Source of the DNA: Symbiodinium natans
Taxonomy: Eukaryota > Sar > Dinophyceae > Suessiales > Symbiodiniaceae
NCBI GenBank assembly: GCA_905221605.1
Contig: CAJNDS010002845.1
Location: 1 to 64,000, forward strand
DNA: 64,000 nucleotides
Direction of reading: 5' to 3'
Shown here piece after piece: positions 14,259 to 24,083 of this stretch. The notes under the pieces are model-generated. The model had not been told where the DNA came from. It searched no databases and worked only from the letters and a program-made list of their open reading frames with translations. Position numbers and translations under genes: made by a program. The first letter of the stretch is position 1, and every line of letters starts with the position of its first letter.

Positions 14259-14461
14259 GGTTCGCTAGGGTATGGTGAGACACATGTGCAATGTATGTGC
14301 ACCGTGTTGTGTGCACCGGCACATGATAGGATGCGATCATTGGTTCGCCCACTGATGAAAAATGTGAGGGACATGCAGCTCCTGCTATGTGCTCTGTGAT
14401 TCTTCATGTTATGGCTTTTGGGCTTTTGGGTTCAAACCCAGTTTGGAACAAGCGGTAAGCT
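14247..14461 (+). repeat. Split direct repeat, copy B1
   Basis: It starts within the last codons of the RT-RNase H frame (AAGGGGGCTTGAGG) and ends AAGCGGTAAGC. It is nearly identical to 14780-14993, with at least one substitution and one indel. It is followed by a unique 318-bp segment interpreted as A2. Confidence 0.85.
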
Positions 14462-14779
14462 TACTGTTCGCGAGCGAATGGTGTTTTACCGTTTGCTTCC
14501 ATAATGTCTCTTCGAAAAACGGTGTGTGCCGTTTGTTCTTGGTTTGTAACCCAAAAGTTTCTGATGCTTGTCATGCTTGGTATTGCGAACGACAATTTGC
14601 AAACTTCGTTTGCTGGAGATCTGTGTGTGCAGCGCTGGCTCCACAGCTCAGTGCGAAAATTTTTGACCCGCCCAGCCCACCCAGGGCATCACAAAGACAG
14701 GGCCCGCTGACGCGGCTGCAACTCCCTGTGTGCCATCGGCAGTCATATTAGTGTTGCATGTACAGTTACCTCGCCCTCA

Positions 14780-14993
14780 AAGGGGGCTTGAGGTTCGCTA
14801 GGGTATGGTGAGACACATGTGCAATGTATGTGCACAGTGTTGTGTGCACCGGCACATGATAGGATGCGATCATTGGTTCGCCCACTGATGAAAAATGTGA
14901 GGGACATGCAGCTCCTGCTATGTGCTCTGTGATTCTTCATGTTATGGCTTTTGGGCTTTTGGGTTCAAACCCAGTTTGGAACAAGCGGTAAGC
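14780..14993 (+). repeat. Split direct repeat, copy B2
   Basis: Second copy of the ~214-bp repeat. Immediately after it, the 29-bp minisatellite begins, so B2 probably marks the element's 3' end. Confidence 0.85.
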
Positions 14994-14999
14994 CGATTT

Positions 15000-16460
15000 G
15001 TCCATGGTCCATGGGGGTCCATGACGGTTGGAAACGTCCATGGGGGTCCATGACGGTTGCAAACGTGCATGCGGGTCCATGACGGTTGGAAACGTCCATG
15101 GGGGTCCATGACGGTTGGAAACGTCCACGCGGGTCATGACGGTTGCAAACGTCCATGGGTGCCCATGACGGTTGCAAACGTCCATGGGGGTCCATGACGT
15201 TAGGAAACGTCCATGGGGTCCATGACGGTTGGAAACGTCCATGGGGGTCCATGACGGTTGGAAACGTCCATGGGGGTCCATGACGGTTGCAAACGTCCAT
15301 GGGGGTCCATGACGGTTGGAGACGTCCATGGGGTCCATGACGGTTGGACACGTCCACGCGGGTCCATGACGGTTGCAAATGTCCATGGGGGTCCATGATG
15401 GTTGGAGACGTCCATGGGGGTCCATGACGGTTGGAGACGTCCATGGGAGTCCATGACGGTTGGAGACGTCCATGGCGGTCCAATGACGTTTGGAAACGTC
15501 CACGCGGGTCCAATGACGGTTGGAAACGTCCACGGGGGTCCATGACGGTCATGACGTCCATGGGGGTCCATGACGGTTGGAAACGTCGATGGGGGTCCAT
15601 GACGGTTGGAAACGTCCATGGAAGTCCATGACGGTTGGAAACGTTCATGGGGGTCCATTACGGTCGGAAACGCCCATGGGGGTCCATGACGGTTGGAAAC
15701 GTCCATGGGGGTCCATGACGGTTGGAAATGCGGGGGTCCATGTTGGAAGCGTCCATGGAGGTCCATGACGGTTGGAAACGTCCACGGGGGTCCATGACGC
15801 TTGGAAACGTTTATGGGGGTCCATGACGGTTGCAAACGTCCATGGGGGTCCATGACAGTTGCAAACGTCCATGGGGTCCATGACGGTTGCAAACGTGCAT
15901 GGGTTTCCATGACGGTTGCAAACGTGCATGGAGTCCATGACGGTTGCAAATGCCATGGGCCATGACGGTTGGAAACGTCCATGGAGGTCCATGACGGTTG
16001 CAAACGTCCATGGGGGTCCATGACGGTTGGAAACGTCCATGACGGTTGGAAACGTTCATGGGGGTCCATGACGGTTGGAAACGTTCATGGGGGTCCACGA
16101 CGGTTGCAAACGTGCATGGGGGTCCACGACGGCCATGGGGGTCCGATGACGGTTGGAAACGTCCATGGGGGCCCATGACGGTTGGAGACGTCCATGGGGG
16201 TCCATGACGGTTGGAGACGTCCATGGGGGTCCATGACGGTTGGAGACGTCCATGGGGGTCCAATGACGGTTGGAAACGTCCATTGGGGGTCCATGACGGT
16301 TGGAAACGTGCATGGGGGTCCATGACGGTTGGAAACATCCATGGGGGTCCATGACGGTTGGAAACGTCAATGGGGGTCCGTGACGGTTGGAAACGTACGC
16401 GGGGGTCCATGACGGTTGGAAACGTCCATGGGGGTCCATGACGGTTGGAAACGTCCATGG
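15000..16460 (+). repeat. 29-bp minisatellite array, about 50 units
   Basis: The unit is GTCCATGGGGGTCCATGACG followed by GTTGGAAAC, with TTGCAAAC and TTGGAGAC variants and occasional shortened units. The repeat is direct and uninterrupted, with no spacers. The complementary strand has no stop codon in the consensus in any frame. Long Pro/His/Trp-rich frames up to 289 codons result, but nothing suggests translation. An inverted array of the same unit lies at 26107-26806. Confidence 0.97.
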
Positions 16461-17351
16461 TTTTTCCGTGCCCTGAAAAATGGTAAATCAAAATCCGGGC
16501 CTGCAACACGCTTAAATATCTTTGCTGTTCAAAGCCCAAGCCTGCCAAAAACTCTCATTCTGCAATGTCTAGCAAACGATTCTGCACAACCGCAGAAAAC
16601 GTTGAGGCCACGTTGGTCAACTCCCCAGAGCTTGAAGCGTGACTCCTATCCACAGAAAACACCAACAAAGACCTGCAGATCAACTGGCGGGCCAGCAGCA
16701 TTGCCAGGACGAAGTGCAGCTGCTTCGGACAAGCCCCCGCACGCTCAGCGCGACGCGGCCCAAAGTTACTAGAAAAAGGGCAGGCGCGATCCGGTTGCTT
16801 GCACCGACAGGCTCAAATAACGGGCCGTCTCGCGGCCCCGAAAATGGGGCCGCGAAATGGACCCAGCTCCCGCACTAGAATTTGGAACTAGATTGGGGGG
16901 GGTGAAACTGCGACCCCAAAATTGGAGCCGTTTGGCGGCCCGGTTTGGGGCAGCGAATTCTTCTATTTTGGCGTTTACACTCAGGCGACTCTGGCCCACA
17001 GACAAGCGCTCAACGCAGAAAGAACAATTACTGAGAACCACAACCTCCGCAGGCAGCTTTCTTGTGGAAGTGATCAACATGAGAAAAACTTGCACAGGGG
17101 AGGCCCACACACACGAAGCCAGAATTGCCTAGATTTTTCGACCCCAGATTTGGAGGTCACAGAATCACAGCTGCAAGCCTCACGCGCACACTGCCTTCTG
17201 CTTCTACTATCTAATACACTTCCAGCTAGTAGTCACGTCGTGCTCTTCCCGCAACTCCACCCCTGCCCTTACGCGGCGCTAATCAAGCCTCGGCGGAGTC
17301 GGCGGAGTCCTTCCGAATTGCAATTTACCAATAGAGTGCCGTGGACTTTAA
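16461..17351. other. Intervening sequence without recognised gene; one perfect inverted repeat
   Basis: About 890 bp between the minisatellite and the copia element. It contains a perfect 10-bp-stem inverted repeat (TCGCGGCCCC / GGGGCCGCGA, 16830-16855, 6-nt loop). Open frames are short and unconvincing. I see no RNA gene or coding exon. Confidence 0.6.
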
Positions 17352-17356
17352 CAAAA
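17352..17356. repeat. Copia target-site duplication, left
   Basis: CAAAA immediately before the 5' LTR is repeated right after the 3' LTR at 24902-24906. Confidence 0.85.
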
Positions 17357-17489
17357 TGTTTAGGATTTTCCCGATTTACAGCATGCCCAGATATTATGTT
17401 TTGCAGTTGTTTTACCTGTTGCTCCCATGTAGCATGTGACTTGAGTGATTCGAATCTGCAGGCGTCTTTACGGATTCAAAAGTTTTTCA
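17357..17489 (+). repeat. 5' LTR of copia element
   Basis: 133 bp, starting TGTTTAGGATTTTCCC and ending AAGTTTTTCA. It is identical to 24769-24901. It is short for a copia LTR. Confidence 0.95.
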
Positions 17490-17506
17490 TGGTAGCGGAG
17501 CCCGGG
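17490..17506 (+). promoter_or_regulatory. tRNA primer-binding site
   Basis: TGGTAGCGGAGCCCGGG follows the LTR with no gap. It resembles the initiator-Met-tRNA-type site (TGGTATCAGAGC) used by many copia elements, with changes that might reflect the host tRNA. Confidence 0.7.
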
Positions 17507-17616
17507 AAAGCCCGAGCTTCGAGACACGTCGTTGGGGTCTCTAGCATCTTTTGGGTGCGTTCGGGGGCCCAGGCTTTCTGATCTTTGTTTTCTTCTTTCG
17601 GGGTCCTTTGTAGGAA

Positions 17617-18204
17617 GTGAGCCGTAGCTTGCGCCATATTGACCTGCCGGCTGGACAGCCGGTTGGCGTCCAAGTGACTTTCGTGAACACGGCAACTGTT
17701 GCCAGTTGCGATTCGCTTAAAGAGCTCTTGGACAGCCTGTATCTTGAACAACTGTTGAATCGGCCCAGGCCAGCCAACAGAACTGAATACGGGTGGCAAG
17801 CTGTCTTGGTAGGGATCCACACTGCTTTCCAGAAGAAGCTGGAAACTCTTCATACGGTTGAGCAAGTTTGGTGCTTCGGAAACACTTGCTTGAAAGATCA
17901 AGGCTTGAAGGAGAACTTTGTAGATCTTGGTATAGACCGAGTGTGTGAGGAGGCGATTCCGTTTGCAAAGCAACTTCGCTTCGTCCAGGCAGAGCAAGAG
18001 GGTCCAAATTTCGAAAGAGAACTTGGACTGATCGAACAGTTGTTGGCAGAGGACAGCCGGCCGACGTTTAAGAGAGCGTTGCAGTCTTCGCCATCTGTTA
18101 TCGATCTGTGTGAAACGCAACCTGCCAAGTTCCAAAGATCCTTAGTGCCCCAGACCGAAGCTGTGGATCTTGAGAGTGAGTTGAGAGATTCCCGAAGTGC
18201 TTGA
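17617..18204 (+). CDS. Leader ORF upstream of copia gag, unknown
   Basis: A 195-codon frame, open from 17614 and starting with GTG at 17617; it contains no ATG. Composition is protein-like (VEQVWCFGNTCLKD, FERELGLIEQLLAEDS). No family is recognised. It stops 11 nt before the gag ATG at 18216, in a different frame. Just upstream is a pyrimidine-rich run ending in TAG (about 17585-17613) that looks like a splice acceptor. Translation could therefore start on an upstream exon or after spliced-leader addition. It could also be an extra 5' gag-like segment. Confidence 0.45.
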   Translation: MSRSLRHIDLPAGQPVGVQVTFVNTATVASCDSLKELLDSLYLEQLLNRPRPANRTEYGWQAVLVGIHTAFQKKLETLHTVEQVWCFGNTCLKDQGLKENFVDLGIDRVCEEAIPFAKQLRFVQAEQEGPNFERELGLIEQLLAEDSRPTFKRALQSSPSVIDLCETQPAKFQRSLVPQTEAVDLESELRDSRSA

Positions 18205-18215
18205 TTGCTGCTGTG

Positions 18216-21200
18216 ATGGCATCGCAAGATGACATAAGCGATCTTGAGGTTGACCCTGGCCAAGGCGTGCACTTGCCCCAAGGTGCACAGGCGAGCCAGG
18301 CTTCAGCGTCAGCAGCACAGAATCCGTTCAGCCCTGGCAGTCCGCAAGCGCAGGGTATGTATGTGACGCCAGATGATATGATGACCATGATGAGACAGAT
18401 GATGGAGGCGACGACTGCAGCAGCAACCGCTGCACAGGCTGCCCTGAGTGCAGCAACGTCGCAAGGCAATGCAAAGCAGGGAATTGCAGGCAGTGACATG
18501 GCCCGCATTCTCCCGAAACCCGATGTGTTTAAGCCTGCCACGAGAGAGGAAGAGCATGGCATGTGGCTGCAGTGGTTTTGGAGCCTCAAGCAGTACTTGT
18601 GTGCCCTTGATTCTGCTTTTGGAGATGAAATTGCATATCTTGAGCAGCACCCTGATGAAGAGGGTCAAGGGTATAAAAGTCCTGAGGCAGCCCAACGATC
18701 CAAGCAGCTGTTTGCACTCTTGTGCAGCCTTGTGAAGGGCAGGGGCCTGCAGCTGATCCAGCGAGTGCCTGCCCAGTCAGGCTTCGAGGCCCTGAGGCAG
18801 CTCATCCAGCTGTTTCAGCCGACGTCGAGAACGCGATCGCTTGGCATCTTGAGTGCAATCACCAGCATGAACCACTTCAAGGGCAATGAGCCATTGTTGC
18901 CTCAAGTCTTAGATATGGAACGTATCTTTGAGGAGTATGAACGCAGTAGCGGCAAGAAATTGGACGATGATTTCAAGACCAGTATTTTTCTTCGTTCAAT
19001 CACCCAGAGCATGCGCAACCATCTCGCGACAATTCTTACTGAAGATGTCACGTATGATGCCTTGAGGGAAGCCGCCTTGCGTTTTGAAAGAATGAATGCC
19101 AAGTGGGACGCTCGCAATCTGTTTGCAGGAGACAGCCTCTTTGCCAACAGGAGGCAACCTGCAGGGCCTAACGATGGGCCCGTGCCGATGGAGGTCGATG
19201 CATTGCAGCGCAAGGGTAATCCTAAGGGGTATAAGGGTAAGCCAAAGGGTCCTAAGGGTGGTGGTTCACCTAAGGGTACTAAAGGTCCCAAGGGAGGAAA
19301 CCCTCAAGGCCCCAAGTCCGGCAAGCCTAAAGGCAAGGGCAGAGGCGACAAAGGCCAGAAAGGAAACCCCAAAGGTCCTGATGCAGGCAAAGGTGCCCGA
19401 CAGAATGTCATCTGTCATGCATGCGGCAAGCGAGGGCATTACAAGAGTGAGTGCTGGCAGAACGTGCAACATGTGCAGGGAGATGATGCGAGCACCACTG
19501 CCCCCAGCACGGCTGGACCGTCAGCGTCGCAAGTCAGGCCATCTCCTGACACCAGCACAACAATGCGTTCTGTGAACATGGTTCAGATCGACGTGACGGG
19601 TGACTGGTGCGGTGGAAGCATCAATGCACTCACCGCGGACTCTTGTCCCGCTGCCGGGGATGATTTCCTCAAGGTTGTTAAGTCGCTAGCCCTGATCCCG
19701 CACAGGTACCCTAGCCTCCCCAACCTTGTGCCAGTGCAGGAGAACGATCTCATTGCGATTGCCGAGCCAGAATGCACAGTGTTTGCTCAGGCGATTGCCG
19801 AGCCAGAATGCACAGTGTTTGCCCAGCAGTGCGGTGTTGAGGTCTATGATATGTCAGCAACAGACGGTGATGAAGATTGGACCGTTTGTGATGGTGTGCT
19901 TCCTGCCACAGCCACTACGGATGCTTGCCTGTGCACTCCTCACTATCCTTCCAGCAACCCTGCTACGTTCTTTGTTCAGACAGTCCAGAGCACAGCAGGC
20001 CAGCAGGGTGGATGCAGGGATATAGAGATAGTGGTTGATTCGGGTTCGGATGCATCCTGTCTGCCACTGTCCTGGGGAGATGTAGGCATCGAGTGCGCCA
20101 ACAGCCAGGAGAACTTTAGAGATGCACAGGGGCACCCGATCACTGGTTCCAAGACCCGCATGGCTGTTCTGCAAATCGGGCAAGTGCAGTTCAAGGAGAG
20201 ATGGCTGCTGAGCAGTGTCAGCCGACCATTGTTTTCGGTTGGCAAGTTGATGAAGCAAGGTTGGAACATCATTCATGATGAGCACGGCGTGCCTCACTTG
20301 ATGAATCCCGATGCGTCCTTGCGTGTCCCCATGCACTACTGCCACAACAGTCTGCACGCGACTGGAATGATTTCCAGCGTGACGGCGTGTGATGATCGTG
20401 GGCCTTCTGTCTTGGCCCTCGAAATTTCTGGTCCGTGGCTTGCGTTGAATGATCGGTTTCAGGAAGTGACATCAGGCGTGTATGCCAGGCGTGACATGTC
20501 CGACTGCCTTCTTGATTGCACTGTCCCTTTGACGCACTTAGGAGTCCAGTTCCGGACTACGCTAAGGCAAGAGGCGAGTGGCTGGGCTGTTTTCGAACTG
20601 AACACGCCGCTGAGCTCACTTGACCTGTCAGAAGCTTCCTTTGTGCCGAGCCGTATCCACAATATCATCACCATCGGATCATGCAGCAAAATCAACATCG
20701 ATGAACTGTTTGGGAGAGTGCCGCCAGCCCGGCGAGACCATGTATCGGAAGATGCAGAGTCCGATGCAGGGTTACCAGACGTTCCGATAGGTGGAGTTGG
20801 CAACATAGCGGGACCCGATGACGAAATTCAGGAAGGAGATGAGCTTCCGGGGCAAGAGGCGGAGGAAGTGATGCAGCCGGCCATGCGTGCACATGTGGTT
20901 GTGGAAGGGGTTGAGCTTCATGAGGGATGCACCTTGTCCACATTGCGAGCTGCTTGCACGGCATTGGGCATCGGCAAGAGTGGAGGCAAGGCGACCGTCT
21001 TGCAGCGCATCCACAACTTCATGGACCGCCAGAGATTGCTCGAACGACACCAGGTCGAGGATGCAAGAGTCCAATTGCCCCGCGAACAAGCACCCGTTTC
21101 TGAGCCAACACCTGAGGAGGTGCGTCGCCACGCATTGTCGCATATCCCTTTCATGCCTTGGTGCGAGCACTGCATCAAGTTCCAAGCCCGTGCTGACCGC

Positions 21201-24083
21201 CATGTCCAAGCAAGACCAGATGTTAGGGCGTGTAGCACATGTTCGTTTGACTTTGCCTTCACTGAGCGTGAAACCGGTCGCCCCGGTGACAAGTTGATCT
21301 GCTTAATCCTCAAGGATTCACACACAGGTGCCACCTGCGCGATCCCTACACCAGCAAAGGGAGGAACCGTGGCGTTCAAGTTCATGGTTGCTGAAGTGTG
21401 TAAATTCTTGAATTTTTGTGGACATACGGAAATCGCCTTGAGATCAGACGGCGAACCGGCTTGTCTTGCTTTGCAGCAAGGGGTAAAAGAGTTGAGGTCG
21501 CGGATGAAACTTGATACGCATCTTGAACAACTGGAGGCCGCTGACCACCAAGCAAACCCCAGCGAGCAAACCGTGGATCAGCTCAGGCAGCTCACGGGAA
21601 CGCTGCTAAGCCAAGTTGAAGCCGAGACTGGCCAAAAGGTCAGCACGATGTCTCCACTCCATGCGTGGGCGTGGAAGCACGCGTGTTGGCTGCAGATGCG
21701 CTACGGGCGCAGTGGATTTGCCAGTCCGTTTGAAGTGATAACAGGGCGCCCGTACAATGGCAAAGTTGTGGGGTTTGGAGAGGTTGTTTTCGCAAGGATT
21801 AAGAGTTCTATCAAGGGCAAAGCCAGATGGATAAAGATGTTGTGGTTGGGAAAGTTGGGGGTATCAGATTTGCATGTTGGAGTCACACCTGGAGGTTTCT
21901 TGATTTCCAGCAGGAGCGTCAGACGGCTGCCAAAGCAGTACGATGCATCTTTGCTTGAGTCACTGCGTGACATGCCATGGAGTCAAGCAAGCTTCCTTGC
22001 AGGGCAAGTCGGCCAGGCCAGAATGCAGAGAACCCCTGTTCGAGGAGAAGAAGAAGAGGTGCAACAGCCTCTGCCTGAGGTTGTGTTGCCTGAAAGACCA
22101 CCGCTTCCATATCCCGGTTATGTCCTACCTGACAATGCACCGCTTGAAGAACTCATTCCTCCACCAGCCATTATTGCATCAGGCACACCGGAACCTCCTA
22201 CGCCTGTTCAAACATCGGCCGAGACACCGCTTCCCACGGCTGCCGAGCCTAGCACGCCCATGCTTGTTGATTCCGATGCACCACCACCACAGCAGGAGGC
22301 CAGTGGAGCTCGCGCTTCTAGTGGTTTAGGGGGTGTTAGTGGTTCTAGTGAAGCGTTGGGTGCTCCTGGTCCGGCACCAGAGGCGAGGCCATCAGGGGCA
22401 GGCGGGGATGAGCAGCCAGCACCCAAAAGGGCACGAATCCGGTTGCGCTTAGATGCAGTTCAAGTGGACAAAGACGGCAACGAACTACACAATGTCGATG
22501 AACAGATTGAACTCTTCGATGAGGCTGCTGAAGGTTTCATGGACTGTGAGGAGTCCGAGGCTTGGGACAACTACGACGATGACGCTGGTGCGTCACCGAG
22601 TGCAGAGATTCCCAGTTGCTTGATCAGACCCTTTTCCCAAACGGAGCCACAATGCAGTCCGGAGGAGTTGCAATACATCGACGAAATCGCTGACAACTTT
22701 GAGCTGAGCAGACTGACGAACATGCACGTGCTGAGTGAAGTTCAGAGCAAGCTTGAAGATCACAGAGTTTTGTCGTCGAAGAGTGTGAGATCATGGCGGC
22801 CGAAAGTGCTAAACCAGGAGAAAGTTTGGGTTCGCAGAAGCAGATTGGTTGCCAGAGAGTTTGCATGGTTGGACAAAGGCAGAAGTGGATTGTTTGCACC
22901 GACCGCTGCGCAAATCATGTTGCGTGTGGTGCCAGGTCTTTTCATGCGAATGCGCGATCAAAACTGGAGCATGCTATCGCTAGATATTGCAGATGCCTTT
23001 CTGCAGTGTGCTCAGGCACACCCCACGTGCACGAAGGTGGGAAACAGATGGTTCAAGCTCGACCGCATGCTACCCGGTCAACGTGACGGGAGCGTCACGT
23101 GGTTTGCAGATTTCACAGAGGAGATCAAGCGTGCAGTTGGAGCTGAGTTGCTACCCGAGCAACCAGCACTGTTCAGACTGCCAGAGTCTGAAGGTGGCGG
23201 CATGGTGCATGTAGATGACATGATGTGCGCAGGACGCTCAGATAAGCTTGAAAAGCTGGAGAATCACCTCAAAAGCAAGTTTAAAGTGTCATCGGAGTGG
23301 ATCCGAAACGTCGGGGACTGCGTCAGTTTTCTGAAGAGAACACACCGCCTGGTGAGTGAAGACCTCTTGGTCATCGAGCCAAACGTGAAGTATGTGGAGA
23401 AGCTGATGCAGGTCACCGGCCTTGCCGCTGCAAAGGAAAGGTACAAGGCGACTCCTTTTCCTACAGGTCCAATGCCTACAGACCGCGTGCCTGATCCTGA
23501 GCTTGATGCCACCAGTGCATCAAAGTATCGCACCGCGGTGGGCATCCTGATGTACGTTGCTTCAGACCTTCCCGCTTGCCAGTTTGGGATTCGTTTCCTG
23601 TCAACCTATGCCCACTGCCCAACAGAGGGATCCTGGAAGCTACTGAGGCACCTGACCGCGTACATCAACAGCCACGAGAGTCATGTCGTGGGACTTGCCA
23701 AGCCGATTGTTGGAAAGGGTATCATTCGGGATTGTTCAGACAATTTGCATACCCCGTTGTCGATCCTTGAATGCTTCTCTGACGCCGACTGGTCTGGCAA
23801 CCGCCAGACCAGAAAATCAGTGAGCGCCGCTGTGGTGTTGTGGGATTCCATGACCATATATAGCCACTCGAAGACTCAAAAGAACATCAGTCTTTCCTCG
23901 GCGGAATCAGAATATCACTCGATGATATCCGCCATAGCTGACAGCATCCTCTTGAAAGCGTGCATCACCTTCGTTGCACCGCATCCACCTCTTGAGATCA
24001 CTGCCTTCTGCGATAACAGTGCGGCCAGGACGCTTGCCTGCCGTCAGTGCGAGATCCAGCAGAGAATCATGTTGTGTTCGTGA
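18216..24083 (+). CDS. Copia Gag-Pol polyprotein
   Basis: The first ATG is at 18216 (1,955 aa); the frame opens at a TTG at 18201. Gag covers about residues 1-420, with a Gly/Lys/Pro-rich basic stretch and a CCHC knuckle CHACGKRGHYKSEC (from residue 400). The protease has VVDSGSDASC (Asp608). Integrase has a His/Cys-rich N-terminal part (HIPFMPWCEHC) and a core with Asp1012, Asp1078 and a candidate Glu1117. RT motifs are LDIADAFLQ (Asp1590) and VHVDDMM (Asp1667/1668). RNase H has CFSDADWSGN, SSAESEYHS and FCDNSAA. After LACRQC the frame departs from the usual RNase H ending and stops, suggesting a small indel near 24045. A perfect-length 36-bp in-frame duplication lies at 19755-19826. This single-frame Gag-Pol is typical of copia. 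Confidence 0.95.
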   Translation: MASQDDISDLEVDPGQGVHLPQGAQASQASASAAQNPFSPGSPQAQGMYVTPDDMMTMMRQMMEATTAAATAAQAALSAATSQGNAKQGIAGSDMARILPKPDVFKPATREEEHGMWLQWFWSLKQYLCALDSAFGDEIAYLEQHPDEEGQGYKSPEAAQRSKQLFALLCSLVKGRGLQLIQRVPAQSGFEALRQLIQLFQPTSRTRSLGILSAITSMNHFKGNEPLLPQVLDMERIFEEYERSSGKKLDDDFKTSIFLRSITQSMRNHLATILTEDVTYDALREAALRFERMNAKWDARNLFAGDSLFANRRQPAGPNDGPVPMEVDALQRKGNPKGYKGKPKGPKGGGSPKGTKGPKGGNPQGPKSGKPKGKGRGDKGQKGNPKGPDAGKGARQNVICHACGKRGHYKSECWQNVQHVQGDDASTTAPSTAGPSASQVRPSPDTSTTMRSVNMVQIDVTGDWCGGSINALTADSCPAAGDDFLKVVKSLALIPHRYPSLPNLVPVQENDLIAIAEPECTVFAQAIAEPECTVFAQQCGVEVYDMSATDGDEDWTVCDGVLPATATTDACLCTPHYPSSNPATFFVQTVQSTAGQQGGCRDIEIVVDSGSDASCLPLSWGDVGIECANSQENFRDAQGHPITGSKTRMAVLQIGQVQFKERWLLSSVSRPLFSVGKLMKQGWNIIHDEHGVPHLMNPDASLRVPMHYCHNSLHATGMISSVTACDDRGPSVLALEISGPWLALNDRFQEVTSGVYARRDMSDCLLDCTVPLTHLGVQFRTTLRQEASGWAVFELNTPLSSLDLSEASFVPSRIHNIITIGSCSKINIDELFGRVPPARRDHVSEDAESDAGLPDVPIGGVGNIAGPDDEIQEGDELPGQEAEEVMQPAMRAHVVVEGVELHEGCTLSTLRAACTALGIGKSGGKATVLQRIHNFMDRQRLLERHQVEDARVQLPREQAPVSEPTPEEVRRHALSHIPFMPWCEHCIKFQARADRHVQARPDVRACSTCSFDFAFTERETGRPGDKLICLILKDSHTGATCAIPTPAKGGTVAFKFMVAEVCKFLNFCGHTEIALRSDGEPACLALQQGVKELRSRMKLDTHLEQLEAADHQANPSEQTVDQLRQLTGTLLSQVEAETGQKVSTMSPLHAWAWKHACWLQMRYGRSGFASPFEVITGRPYNGKVVGFGEVVFARIKSSIKGKARWIKMLWLGKLGVSDLHVGVTPGGFLISSRSVRRLPKQYDASLLESLRDMPWSQASFLAGQVGQARMQRTPVRGEEEEVQQPLPEVVLPERPPLPYPGYVLPDNAPLEELIPPPAIIASGTPEPPTPVQTSAETPLPTAAEPSTPMLVDSDAPPPQQEASGARASSGLGGVSGSSEALGAPGPAPEARPSGAGGDEQPAPKRARIRLRLDAVQVDKDGNELHNVDEQIELFDEAAEGFMDCEESEAWDNYDDDAGASPSAEIPSCLIRPFSQTEPQCSPEELQYIDEIADNFELSRLTNMHVLSEVQSKLEDHRVLSSKSVRSWRPKVLNQEKVWVRRSRLVAREFAWLDKGRSGLFAPTAAQIMLRVVPGLFMRMRDQNWSMLSLDIADAFLQCAQAHPTCTKVGNRWFKLDRMLPGQRDGSVTWFADFTEEIKRAVGAELLPEQPALFRLPESEGGGMVHVDDMMCAGRSDKLEKLENHLKSKFKVSSEWIRNVGDCVSFLKRTHRLVSEDLLVIEPNVKYVEKLMQVTGLAAAKERYKATPFPTGPMPTDRVPDPELDATSASKYRTAVGILMYVASDLPACQFGIRFLSTYAHCPTEGSWKLLRHLTAYINSHESHVVGLAKPIVGKGIIRDCSDNLHTPLSILECFSDADWSGNRQTRKSVSAAVVLWDSMTIYSHSKTQKNISLSSAESEYHSMISAIADSILLKACITFVAPHPPLEITAFCDNSAARTLACRQCEIQQRIMLCS
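19755..19826 (+). repeat. 36-bp in-frame tandem duplication in gag-pol
   Basis: Two adjacent copies encoding AIAEPECTVFAQ differ by one synonymous base (GCTCAG versus GCCCAG). It lies in the gag-protease linker. Confidence 0.9.

Larger units (their letters stand above)
12105..14993 (+). mobile_element. 5'-truncated DIRS/Ngaro-like retroelement
   Basis: An RT-RNase H frame is followed by a B1-A2-B2 arrangement: a ~214-bp direct repeat (14247-14461 and 14780-14993) separated by ~318 bp. Split direct repeats of this type are typical of Ngaro-like DIRS-order elements, where A1 would lie at the 5' end. No A1 copy is present, so the 5' end seems lost in the A-rich tract near 12120-12170. No tyrosine recombinase frame was recognised. 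The assignment rests on RT style plus repeat layout. Confidence 0.6.

Noticed and set aside
15200-16069. 289-codon and similar - strand ORFs over the minisatellite
   Set aside because: They are produced by a stop-poor 29-bp unit and have no start context, domain or flanking exon.
15000-16460. CRISPR-like array of ~29-bp repeats
   Set aside because: Units are directly adjacent with no unique spacers, the context is eukaryotic, and no cas genes are present. It is a minisatellite.
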